DNA from: DATJWY01 sp035500775
GTDB lineage: Bacteria; Pseudomonadota; Alphaproteobacteria; Acetobacterales; Acetobacteraceae
DNA length: 15,515 nucleotides
Direction of reading: 5' to 3'
NCBI GenBank assembly: GCA_035500775.1
Contig: DATJWY010000299.1
Span: 1 to 15,515 of the forward strand
Shown here: positions 6,859 to 12,670 of the stretch, piece by piece
Layout: each line of letters starts with the position of its first letter
Numbering within the stretch: position 1 is the first letter of the stretch
The notes under the pieces: generated by a model
What the model was told of the DNA's origin: nothing
Seen by the model: the letters and a program-made list of their open reading frames with translations, nothing else
Databases searched by the model: none
Made by a program: the position numbers and the translations under genes

Positions 6859-6908
6859 GTCACGCGCAGGCGTGCCTTCGCACGTCACGCGCAGGCGTGC
6901 CTTCGCAC
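6859..6908 (+). repeat. Two perfect tandem copies of a 25-bp unit
   Basis: GTCACGCGCAGGCGTGCC plus TTCGCAC occurs at 6859-6883 and again at 6884-6908 without change. Each unit holds two small hairpins (CACGC/GCGTG and GTGC/GCAC). The exact identity points to a recent duplication. Confidence 0.9.
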
Positions 6909-6960
6909 GACGGGGCCGACGGCTCCAGCCCCCTTTTCATGAATGATTCCAAATTTGTGC

Positions 6961-7006
6961 GGGTCTGGGGGCGCTGCCCCCAGCGGGGTGCGGGGCAGAG
7001 CCCCGC
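6961..7006 (-). repeat. Palindromic repeat family R1, locus III, minus-oriented unit
   Basis: Hairpin B' is CTGGGGGC (6965-6972) / GCCCCCAG (6976-6983). Hairpin A' is GCGGGGC (6990-6996) / GCCCCGC (7000-7006) with an AGA loop. The order GGGTC-B'-GGGG-A' is the mirror of loci I and II. It lies within the MITE-like segment, just before its right inverted end. Confidence 0.75.
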
Positions 7007-7077
7007 CGCTTCGTTGAAAAGGTCAATCAATAAGGCCATTGGTATAAATCAGGTTCCGAGCCGCCGCACCGCGCGAC

Positions 7078-7122
7078 AAGGCCATGCCTTTTGGCGGGGC
7101 CACGGAGGGAGCGTCCCTCGCC
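7078..7122 (-). repeat. Partial palindromic repeat R1 unit abutting the anmK stop
   Basis: On the minus strand this reads hairpin A (GAGGGA/TCCCTC, 7105-7119), then GGCCCCGCC, then an AAGGC/GCCTT hairpin (7078-7090). The same order, with hairpin CCAAAGGC/GCCTTTGG, occurs in locus IV at 15425-15467. It ends only about 5 nt before the anmK stop codon. Confidence 0.6.
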
Positions 7123-7126
7123 TTGC

Positions 7127-8200
7127 TTATCCCGGCGCACAGGCCTCCGCGACCCGCCCGCCCGTGAGCGGCCGCGGCACGCCGGTGGTTTCCGGGTAAC
7201 TGATCGGCAGCCCGGCGAGGCTCCGCACGGCGAGGAAGCCGAAGCATTGCGCCTCCAGCGCGTCGCCGTCCCAGCCCACCGACTCCACGGGCTCCACCGG
7301 CACCGGCAGCGCTGCCCGGAGCGCCGCCATCAGGGCCGGGTTGTGCCGTCCGCCGCCGCAGACGAGGACGCGGCGCGGCGGCGCCGGTAAGGGCGCGCGA
7401 GCCACCGCGCCGGCGGTGAAGGCGGCCAGCGTCGCCGCCCCGTCCGCCGGGGAGAGGCCGGCGAGTTGGTCGAGGGCCGCGGCGAAATCCTGCCGGTCGA
7501 GCGATTTGGGCGCCGGGCGGTCGAAGAACGGATGCGCGAGCAGGCTGACGAGACGGGCCGTGTCCACGCGTCCGGCCCGGGCGAGGGCGCCGTCCCGGTC
7601 CATGCGCGCGCCGGTATGGCGGAAGGTCCAGTCGTCGAGCAGGGCGTTGCCGGGGCCGGTATCGAGGGCGATGAGGCGGTCATCCGCCCCGATCCAGGTC
7701 AGGTTGGCGACGCCGCCGAGATTGAGGAGGGCGACCGGCTTCAGAAGCCCGGCAGCCAGCGCCGCGTGGAACACCGGCACGAGCGGCGCCCCCTGGCCGC
7801 CGGCGGCGACATCCGCCGAGCGGAAATCGTACACCACCCGCGTCCCGGTGAGCCGGGCGAGCAGGGCGGCGTCGCCGATCTGCCAGGTTCGCCGGGCTTC
7901 CGGCCGGTGCAGGATGGTCTGGCCGTGGAAACCGATGATGTCCGCCGCGACCCCGAGCGCCGCCACCGCCGCCGCATGCGCCCGCGTCAGCCGGTCCGTG
8001 ACGTCGCGCAGGAACGGATCATCGGCGGCAAGGCCGGGGGCGCGGTCGAGCAGGGCGCGCAGATCGGCGCGCAGGGCGTCGTCATAGGGCAGGGTGAGGG
8101 CCGGGCCGAACCCGGCGACGGCGATGCCGTCAGTGTCCAGGAACGCGGCATCCACCCCGTCGAGGGAGGTTCCGCTCATCAATCCGATGGCGCGTGGCAT
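7127..8200 (-). CDS. anmK: Anhydro-N-acetylmuramic acid kinase
   Basis: AnmK hydrolyses the 1,6-anhydro ring of anhydro-N-acetylmuramic acid and phosphorylates it to MurNAc-6-phosphate, recycling cell-wall sugar in the cytoplasm. The product is 357 residues, normal for the family. Visible are the N-terminal phosphate-binding loop IGLMSGTSLDGVD (5-17), HGQT (92-95), NLGGVANLT (160-168), Asp180 in LDTGPGN, where the family places its catalytic Asp, and CGGGRHNPAL (281-290). The ATG at 8200 is chosen because the conserved N-terminus begins there; the upstream open frame to 8419 is not conserved-looking. An AGGAGAG lies about 15 nt upstream, a long spacing. It is divergent from tyrS, a pairing common in alphaproteobacteria, with 160 bp between starts. 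Confidence 0.94.
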   Translation of the reverse strand: MPRAIGLMSGTSLDGVDAAFLDTDGIAVAGFGPALTLPYDDALRADLRALLDRAPGLAADDPFLRDVTDRLTRAHAAAVAALGVAADIIGFHGQTILHRPEARRTWQIGDAALLARLTGTRVVYDFRSADVAAGGQGAPLVPVFHAALAAGLLKPVALLNLGGVANLTWIGADDRLIALDTGPGNALLDDWTFRHTGARMDRDGALARAGRVDTARLVSLLAHPFFDRPAPKSLDRQDFAAALDQLAGLSPADGAATLAAFTAGAVARAPLPAPPRRVLVCGGGRHNPALMAALRAALPVPVEPVESVGWDGDALEAQCFGFLAVRSLAGLPISYPETTGVPRPLTGGRVAEACAPG

Positions 8201-8360
8201 GGCGGCGGCATTTCTCTCCTGATCCGTCTGTGGTAGCGGGTGCGGGCCGCGCCGGGGAAGCCATCGCCGCGCGGCCGGCCGGCCCGCGTTCGATCGGGGG
8301 CGGCTCGCTCCTCCACCGGCAGGGCCCGCCCGCCGCTCCGCCTGACACGAGACACCGACC

Positions 8361-9605
8361 ATGCCCAAGAGCGAGTTCCTGAAGGACGCGACGGAGCGCG
8401 GCTTCGTCTTCCAGTGCACCGACCCGGAGGGGTTGGACGAGGCCCTGCTGGCCGGCCCGGTCAGCGGCTATATCGGCTTCGATTGCACCGCGGACAGCCT
8501 GCATGTCGGTCACATGATGCAGATCATGCTGCTGCGCCTGCTGCAGCGGCACGGGCACCGGCCGGTCGCCCTGCTCGGCGGCGGCACCACGCGGATCGGC
8601 GATCCCTCCTTCCGCGAGGAAGCGCGGCAATTGCTGACCGACGCGCAGATCGCCGCCAACATGGTCGGCATCCGCCGCAATATCGAGCCGTTCCTGCATT
8701 TCGGCGACGGCCCCACCGACGCCGCCATGGTCAACAACGCCGACTGGCTGGACAAGCTCGGCTATATCGAACTGCTGCGCGAGGTCGGGCCGCATTTCAG
8801 CGTCAACCGCATGCTCTCCTTCGACTCGGTCCGCACGCGGCTGGAGCGGGAGCAGGGGCTCACCTTCCTCGAATTCAACTACAGCATCCTGCAGAGCTAC
8901 GATTTCCGCGAGCTGAACCGCCGCCTCGGGGTGACGTTGCAACTCGGCGGCTCGGATCAGTGGTCCAACATCATTTCCGGCGTCGATCTGGTGCGGCGCA
9001 CGGATGGCAGGCACGTGTTCGGCCTGACCGCGCCGCTGATCACCACCGCCTCCGGCGCCAAGATGGGCAAGACCGCGCGCGGCGCCGTCTGGCTCAGCGC
9101 CGAGCGGCTGTCGCCGTATGATTACTGGCAGTTCTGGCGCAACACCGAGGACGCGGATGTCGGCCGCTTCCTGCGCCTGTTCACGGAGCTGCCCTTGCCG
9201 GAGATCGCGCGCCTGGCCGCGCTTGGCGGCGCCGAGATCAACGAGGCGAAGAAGGTGCTGGCCACCGAGGCGACCGCGCTCGCACATGGCCGCGCGGCGG
9301 CGGAGACGGCGGCGGAGACGGCGCGCCGCGCCTTCGAGGCCGGGGAGGCGGCGGAGACCCTGCCGACCCATCTCGTCGCCGCGGCGGAGCTGGAGGCCGG
9401 CATTCCGATCTTCCGTCTGTTCGTGGATACCGCCCTGGCCGCCAGCAATGGCGAGGCCCGCCGGCTGGTGCGCGGCGGTGGCGCCCGGGTGAATGACGAC
9501 GTCGTCAGCGACGAGACGCGGGTGATCTCCGCGGCGGATCTGCGGGACGGCGCCATCAAGCTCTCGGCCGGGCGCAAGCAGCATCGTCTGGTGCGGCCGG
9601 GCTGA
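8361..9605 (+). CDS. tyrS: Tyrosine--tRNA ligase
   Basis: TyrRS activates tyrosine with ATP and charges tRNA-Tyr. The product is 414 residues, in the range of the bacterial TyrRS group. The class I HIGH motif appears as LHVGH (47-51) after GFDCTADS. The tyrosine/ATP pocket signature GGSDQWSN is at 196-203, and the second class I signature is KMGKT (234-238), an accepted variant of KMSKS in this family. An S4-type RNA-binding domain fills about 347-410 (EARRLVRGGGARVNDDVV). The ATG at 8361 follows a weak GAGACACC. It is divergent from anmK, and a strong hairpin sits 6 nt after its stop. I see no T-box or other leader structure in 8201-8360. Confidence 0.96.
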   Translation: MPKSEFLKDATERGFVFQCTDPEGLDEALLAGPVSGYIGFDCTADSLHVGHMMQIMLLRLLQRHGHRPVALLGGGTTRIGDPSFREEARQLLTDAQIAANMVGIRRNIEPFLHFGDGPTDAAMVNNADWLDKLGYIELLREVGPHFSVNRMLSFDSVRTRLEREQGLTFLEFNYSILQSYDFRELNRRLGVTLQLGGSDQWSNIISGVDLVRRTDGRHVFGLTAPLITTASGAKMGKTARGAVWLSAERLSPYDYWQFWRNTEDADVGRFLRLFTELPLPEIARLAALGGAEINEAKKVLATEATALAHGRAAAETAAETARRAFEAGEAAETLPTHLVAAAELEAGIPIFRLFVDTALAASNGEARRLVRGGGARVNDDVVSDETRVISAADLRDGAIKLSAGRKQHRLVRPG

Positions 9606-9610
9606 TCGCG

Positions 9611-9634
9611 CGCCCGCCCCCGGTGGGGCGGGCG
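9611..9634 (+). terminator. Strong GC hairpin directly after tyrS
   Basis: CGCCCGCCCC (9611-9620) pairs perfectly over 10 bp with GGGGCGGGCG (9625-9634) around a CGGT loop, beginning 6 nt after the tyrS stop. No U-tract follows, but a second hairpin with one does at 9666-9698. Confidence 0.65.
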
Positions 9635-9665
9635 GCGGTCCCGGAGCCTGATCGGTGTGCGGCGG

Positions 9666-9698
9666 AAGGCCACCGACAGGCTCTGGCGCCTTGTTTTT
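9666..9698 (+). terminator. Second hairpin with T-tract after tyrS
   Basis: AAGGCCA (9666-9672) pairs with TGG-C-GCCTT (9684-9692) with one bulged C, followed by GTTTTT (9693-9698). This fits an intrinsic terminator backing up the hairpin at 9611-9634. Confidence 0.5.
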
Positions 9699-9710
9699 GC
9701 GGGTTCTTGG

Positions 9711-9740
9711 ATCGGTTCGGAGGGTTCCGTCCGAACCGAT
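9711..9740. terminator. Perfect 11-bp stem in the convergent gap tyrS / small membrane protein
   Basis: ATCGGTTCGGA (9711-9721) and TCCGAACCGAT (9730-9740) are perfect inverted arms around an 8-nt loop. It lies between two convergent stops (9605 and 9756), so it could act as a bidirectional terminator. There is no clean U-tract on either side; a protein-binding palindrome is the alternative. Confidence 0.5.
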
Positions 9741-9755
9741 GCCGTTCTTCTCGGT

Positions 9756-9920
9756 TCAGCGCCGGACGGCGAGGCGTCCCTGCTCCTTGGCGCGGGCGGC
9801 GCGCCGCTTTTTCCAAGAGCGTTTGATATCGCTCCAGAAATACCAGCCTACGCTGCCACTCCAGAGGATCGCGCTGGTGACTCCGAGGGTCAGGTTGAGA
9901 TGTGCGCCGAGCAGCGACAT
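9756..9920 (-). CDS. Small single-pass membrane protein, hypothetical (54 aa)
   Basis: A 54-residue frame beginning MSLLGAHLNLTLGVTSAILW. It has one membrane segment (about 8-29, ending in aromatic residues GWYFW) followed by a strongly basic tail (KRSWKKRRAARAKEQGR), so the C-terminus should face the cytoplasm. The frame is open to an ATG at 10019, but that part is not membrane-like, and the ATG at 9920 has AGGAA with 9-nt spacing, so I choose it. I do not recognise a family. Support comes from the start signal, the membrane-protein layout, and hairpins that end both this gene and tyrS. It could still be a chance frame. Confidence 0.5.
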   Translation of the reverse strand: MSLLGAHLNLTLGVTSAILWSGSVGWYFWSDIKRSWKKRRAARAKEQGRLAVRR

Positions 9921-10305
9921 GCGGGGAAATTCCTGCGGTTGCGGCGTCGCTGGTGATGCGGCCTTGTCCCGCTCCGGGTCAAGCGCGCATTCACATTCCC
10001 GCGCTCTATTTTGCTGCATATGCGAACGCTGTTGACGCGATCAGTGAAAAACCACGGAAAACAGCCCGTTTGGCCAATGCTGCACTGCGGCTAGAGGACG
10101 GATCGTGCAGTATTTTTGTCGTGTCGTCCGCGTTGCGAACCCGTTCGCGGGTGATTAACCTCTGTCATGACGGCCAACCGGAAAAAACCAAAAAACCAGG
10201 GGCCGTCGAAACCAGGGAGGGCCGCGCGAGCGGCTCAACGTTCAACGAAGGCGGCAGGTCGCTTCATGACGAGTCCGGGCCTGCGCCGAAGGAAAGGCAC
10301 GCACG
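9921..10305. other. 385-bp region without a convincing gene, upstream of the cold-shock gene
   Basis: This is AT-richer than its surroundings in the middle (10000-10120). It holds a TTGACG at 10032-10037 that could be a -35 box but lacks a good -10, a hairpin with T-run at 10080-10118, a UUCG tetraloop hairpin (ACCCG 10139-10143 / CGGGT 10148-10152), and a small basic frame from 10167. The last 150 bp or so are probably the leader of the cold-shock mRNA. Confidence 0.4.
10080..10118 (+). terminator. Terminator-like hairpin with T-run upstream of the cold-shock gene
   Basis: CTGCAC (10080-10085) and GTGCAG (10105-10110) are perfect 6-bp arms around a 19-nt loop, followed by TATTTTTG. No gene on this strand precedes it before tyrS, so it may end a short transcript started nearby, or attenuate the cold-shock mRNA. 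The large loop weakens the call. Confidence 0.35.
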
Positions 10306-10328
10306 ATGATGCTGCACGGCACTGTTAA
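10167..10328 (+). CDS. Very basic 53-codon frame overlapping the cold-shock gene start
   Basis: The frame starts MTANRKKPKNQGPSKPGRAA and ends with TAA at 10326-10328, overlapping the first 23 bases of the cold-shock gene in another frame. It is rich in Lys, Arg, Ala and Pro. There is no Shine-Dalgarno and I recognise no family. It could be a translated leader that couples to the cold-shock gene, or chance. Listed only because of the overlap. Confidence 0.15.
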   Translation: MTANRKKPKNQGPSKPGRAARAAQRSTKAAGRFMTSPGLRRRKGTHDDAARHC

Positions 10329-10518
10329 ATGGTTCAATCCCACCAAGGGATATGGCTTCATCGCCCCCGATACGGGCGGGAAGGACGTTTTCGTCCATAT
10401 CAGCGCCGTGCAGAAGGCGGGGCTGCGCAACCTCAACGAGGGACAGAAGGTCGGCTTCGATATCGAGCAGCAGCAGAATGGCCGTGCCGCGGCCATTAAT
10501 CTGTCCCGCCCCGAATAA
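10306..10518 (+). CDS. Cold-shock protein, CspA family
   Basis: A 70-residue single cold-shock domain that binds single-stranded RNA or DNA and melts RNA structure. The RNA-binding motifs RNP1 (KGYGFIAP, 14-21) and RNP2 (DVFVHIS, 27-33) are intact, and HGTVKWFNPTKGYG is typical of the N-terminus. Two ATGs are in tandem at 10306 and 10309; AAAGG at 10293-10297 is 8 nt from the first, so I use 10306. The leader carries small hairpins, as expected for genes controlled at the RNA level, and two hairpins with T-runs follow the stop. Which member of the Csp family it is cannot be told, and cold induction is not shown by the sequence. Confidence 0.93.
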   Translation: MMLHGTVKWFNPTKGYGFIAPDTGGKDVFVHISAVQKAGLRNLNEGQKVGFDIEQQQNGRAAAINLSRPE

Positions 10519-10529
10519 AGCCCGATCGG

Positions 10530-10600
10530 TGCGGCCGGGCGCGTCGAACGCGCTCCGGTTCCGCGTTTCCGGCCGCATTCTGACGGTCCGGTTATTTTTT
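10530..10600 (+). terminator. Nested hairpin and T-run after the cold-shock gene
   Basis: TGCGGCCGG (10530-10538) pairs with CCGGCCGCA (10569-10577) and encloses the hairpin GCGCGT/ACGCGC (10539-10553). A run of six T lies at 10595-10600. The T-run is 17 nt beyond the stem, so this is a plausible but not classical intrinsic terminator. Confidence 0.5.
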
Positions 10601-10616
10601 ACATGAGCCGGTGTTG

Positions 10617-10668
10617 GCCTGGAGTCTGCTCGGTGCCATCTGCGCCGCGTGGGCTCCAGGCATTTTTT
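10617..10668 (+). terminator. Long near-perfect hairpin followed by six T: intrinsic terminator or 3' end of a small RNA
   Basis: GCCTGGAG (10617-10624) pairs with CTCCAGGC (10654-10661). Five more pairs, three of them G-U, continue inward to 10629/10649. After one mismatch there are six more pairs (10631-10636 with 10642-10647) around a 5-nt loop. That is 19 pairs in 45 nt, followed by ATTTTTTG. It is the best intrinsic terminator in the window. It lies 100 nt past the cold-shock stop, beyond another T-run, so it may end a read-through mRNA or a 3'-UTR small RNA. Confidence 0.7.
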
Positions 10669-10927
10669 GATGCCCCCCTCATTGATTTCGAATGGCCCCA
10701 TCTGAGCCGATGATGGGCCGGGTTTCGCCGGGGCCTCGCCGCGCCATGGAGGGCGGGCGTTTCATCCGTATCGACGGGGCTGGCGGGGCCGGGCAGGCGG
10801 GTGGTCCGCGGCCGTGCGGCCGGTTCGGGACCGGTTTCACCGGAGAAGGCGATGGTCCGGCGCGGCCGGCTGGCTTATATCGCCGCCTCACGTGCCCGTT
10901 GCGGCGCGTGCGACGAGAGGTGTGCGA
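10669..10927. other. 259-bp gap upstream of pmtA
   Basis: No gene is supported here. There is a hairpin GGCCCCAT/ATGGGCC (10694-10719, one bulge) and a GC-rich region 10800-10850 with nested inverted repeats (GGTCC/GGACC around CGGCC/GGCCG). The pmtA promoter is expected here, but I cannot see a convincing -35/-10 pair. Confidence 0.3.
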
Positions 10928-11614
10928 ATGAGCGGGGAGAAGATCAGCTTGAGCCTGAAGGGGACCGCGCCGCGCCGCGCCCTCGACGCGGACGATGTCC
11001 GCGCCGCCTATCGGCGCTGGGCCGGCATCTACGATACGGCGTTCGGGGGCGTGTCGGCGATCGGGCGGCGTCGGGCGGCGGCGATGGTGAACACACTGCC
11101 CGGCACGAAGGTGCTGGAGGTCGGGGTTGGCACCGGGCTCGCCCTGCCGCGCTACGATCCCGCCAAGCGGATCACCGGCATCGATCTTTCGGCCGAGATG
11201 CTGGCGCGGGCGCGCCGGCGCGTGGCGGAGCTGAAGCTCACGAATATCGACGCGCTGCTGGAAATGGACGCCGAGCGGACCAGCTTTCCGGGCGCGACGT
11301 TCGACATCGCGGTGGCGATGTTCGTCGCCTCGGTGGTGCCGAATCCGGACCGGTTGTTCGCCGAACTGCGGCGGGTGGTGCGACCGGGCGGAACGTTATT
11401 GTTCGTCAACCATTTCGCGGCGGAATCGGGGCCGCGCTGGTGGATGGAGCGGGCGCTCGCGCCGGCCTCGCGCGCGCTGGGATGGCACCCGGATTTTTCC
11501 ATGGGCGCGCTAATCCCCCCGGCGTATCGACCAATGATTGTTGCCAAGCCAGTGCCGCCCTTCGGGCTTTTTACATTGGTGACTTTGCCAAACAAGCCAA
11601 TCGCGGCGGCGTGA
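10928..11614 (+). CDS. pmtA: SAM-dependent methyltransferase, phosphatidylethanolamine N-methyltransferase type
   Basis: A 228-residue class I methyltransferase that probably methylates phosphatidylethanolamine stepwise to phosphatidylcholine at the inner membrane, with SAM as donor. Key parts: YRRWAGIYDTAFG (28-40), the SAM-binding loop VLEVGVGTGLALPRY (62-76), ITGIDLSAEMLARA (82-95), FPGATFDIAVAM (120-131), RVVRPGGTLLFVNHF (149-163). This set resembles the Rhodobacter-type PmtA rather than generic UbiE enzymes, although UbiE relatives share the loop. The ATG at 10928 follows GAGAGG (10915-10920) with 7-nt spacing, and the upstream open frame is not conserved-looking. It is the only gene of its unit; the oxidase genes start 166 bp later. 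The lipid substrate is inferred from the family. Confidence 0.78.
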   Translation: MSGEKISLSLKGTAPRRALDADDVRAAYRRWAGIYDTAFGGVSAIGRRRAAAMVNTLPGTKVLEVGVGTGLALPRYDPAKRITGIDLSAEMLARARRRVAELKLTNIDALLEMDAERTSFPGATFDIAVAMFVASVVPNPDRLFAELRRVVRPGGTLLFVNHFAAESGPRWWMERALAPASRALGWHPDFSMGALIPPAYRPMIVAKPVPPFGLFTLVTLPNKPIAAA

Positions 11615-11628
11615 TGCTGCACCGCGTT

Positions 11629-11684
11629 CCGCACGGATGCCGCATTGCACTTACAGGAGACTAGGGGCGCAACATTCCGTGTGG
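11629..11684 (+). other. Potential structured RNA segment between pmtA and subunit II
   Basis: CCGCACGGA (11629-11637) pairs with TCCGTGTGG (11676-11684) over 9 bp with one G-U, and TTGC (11645-11648) can pair with GCAA (11669-11672) inside. It begins 15 nt after the pmtA stop. It may be the 3' end of pmtA or part of the oxidase leader. A weak promoter-like TTGATC (11689-11694) with TACTTC (11712-11717) follows it. None of these is strong. Confidence 0.25.
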
Positions 11685-11728
11685 TAACTTGATCCGGCTT
11701 AATGCGTCCGATACTTCCCTTGTTCATG

Positions 11729-11755
11729 GGCCGGGCCCGGCAGCGGCGCCCGGCC
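11729..11755 (+). other. GC hairpin in the leader of the oxidase genes
   Basis: GGCCGGGC (11729-11736) and GCCCGGCC (11748-11755) are perfect 8-bp arms with an 11-nt loop, ending 25 nt before the subunit II start and about 10 nt before its ribosome-binding site. It could end pmtA transcription or modulate oxidase translation. Confidence 0.4.
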
Positions 11756-11780
11756 ACTCGCAAGCGGGACGGACCTTCAC

Positions 11781-12638
11781 ATGCAGGTTTTCCGGCGGCG
11801 CGCAGCCGCGTTCCTCGCCTCTGTCGTCCTCGCCGTTCTCCTCGCGCTGTGCCTCGCGCCTGGGGCCCATGCACAGACCCCGCATCCGTGGGAGATCGGC
11901 ATGCAGGCAGCGCATAGCCCGGTGGAGGCCCATATTCATGCGCTGAACGCGCTGGTGACCGCCATTATCGTGGCCATCACGCTCTTCGTTGCGGCGCTGC
12001 TCGCCTATGTCGTGTATCGCTACGACGCGAAACGAAACCCGGTCGCGAGCCGGGTCAGCCACAATTCCCTGCTGGAAGCGGCATGGACGGTGGTGCCGGT
12101 GCTAATATTGGTCATTATCGCCATCCCGTCTTTCCGCCTCGTCTACTATGAGGACCGGACGCATGACGCGGACATGACCATCAAGGTCACCGGTCATCAA
12201 TGGTTCTGGGAGTATACCTATCCGGATCAGGGTGGGATTAACTTTCAGAGCTACATGATCCCGGAGGATCAGCTAAAGCCCGGTCAGCTCCGCCAGCTCA
12301 CGGTGGACAACCAACTCGTCGTCCCGGTCGGCAAGAACATCCGCATCCTGACGACGAGCGGGGATGTCATCCACAGCTTCTTCATTCCCTCGCTCGGCGT
12401 ACAAAGGTATGCCATTCCCGGCCGCATGATCGAGACCTGGGTTCGGGTCGATCAGCCCGGTGATTATTACGGAGAGTGCAACCAGATCTGCGGGATCAAC
12501 CACAGTGCCATGCCGATCTCGGTGCATGCACTGACGGAGCCGGATTTCGAGGCCTGGGTGCGGCAGGCGAAGACGAAATTCAGCAATGCCGGCCTTGATC
12601 CCGGCGTGCATCTGGCGCAGGCGGAGACAGCGCGCTGA
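11781..12638 (+). CDS. ctaC: Cytochrome c oxidase subunit II (CuA subunit)
   Basis: Subunit II takes electrons from cytochrome c at its periplasmic binuclear CuA centre and passes them to heme a in subunit I. The 285-residue product has a signal peptide ending near AHA-Q (31/32), two membrane helices (about 55-80 and 97-121), the aromatic GHQWFWEYTYP patch (138-148) and a cupredoxin domain. CuA ligands are all present: His198, Cys233, Cys237, His241, Met244. Odd point: the residue between the cysteines, Glu in almost all relatives (CSELC or CSEIC), is Gln235 here (CNQIC). That Glu normally also binds the Mg/Mn ion at the interface with subunit I, whose partner Asp is changed as well. ACGGA at 11769-11773 lies 7 nt before the ATG. 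No cytochrome c domain is fused. First gene of the oxidase cluster; also called coxB. Confidence 0.95.
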   Translation: MQVFRRRAAAFLASVVLAVLLALCLAPGAHAQTPHPWEIGMQAAHSPVEAHIHALNALVTAIIVAITLFVAALLAYVVYRYDAKRNPVASRVSHNSLLEAAWTVVPVLILVIIAIPSFRLVYYEDRTHDADMTIKVTGHQWFWEYTYPDQGGINFQSYMIPEDQLKPGQLRQLTVDNQLVVPVGKNIRILTTSGDVIHSFFIPSLGVQRYAIPGRMIETWVRVDQPGDYYGECNQICGINHSAMPISVHALTEPDFEAWVRQAKTKFSNAGLDPGVHLAQAETAR

Positions 12639-12670
12639 AGGCCGGCGGCCTGGCGCGAAGGAGCAATGAC

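Larger units (their letters stand above)
6746..7044. mobile_element. MITE-like 299-bp segment with 25-bp imperfect terminal inverted repeats (non-coding)
   Basis: The ends 6746-6770 and 7020-7044 are inverted repeats matching at 22 of 25 positions, with the inner 14 perfect (TTATTGATTGACCT at 6757-6770 against AGGTCAATCAATAA at 7020-7033). No protein-coding frame of merit lies inside. The interior is a mosaic: repeat R2 (6777-6850), two tandem 25-bp units (6859-6908) enclosed by the inverted pair CCCCGTC/GACGGGG, an AT-rich linker, and an R1 unit (6961-7006). Size, inverted ends and lack of coding suggest a MITE or similar non-autonomous element. I see no clear target-site duplication and no matching transposase, so mobility is an inference. 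Confidence 0.55.

Noticed and set aside
6859..6908. Possible CRISPR repeats
   Set aside because: The two 25-bp units are directly adjacent with no spacers, and no cas gene is in the window.
6757..7126. Several small open frames of 60-133 codons in the repeat block before anmK
   Set aside because: They run through hairpins and tandem repeats, lack ribosome-binding sites and have repeat-derived compositions.
9234..9300. KMGKT instead of KMSKS in tyrosyl-tRNA synthetase as a possible defect
   Set aside because: The signature lies at residues 234-238 (codons 9060-9074), and KxGKT/KxGKS forms are normal in bacterial TyrRS, so it is not unusual.
10032..10060. TTGACG as a -35 promoter element
   Set aside because: No acceptable -10 hexamer is found at 16-19 bp spacing, so I do not list it as a promoter.
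10264..10701. A minus-strand frame across the cold-shock gene
   Set aside because: It is antisense to a well-defined Csp and to its terminators, with no recognisable product.
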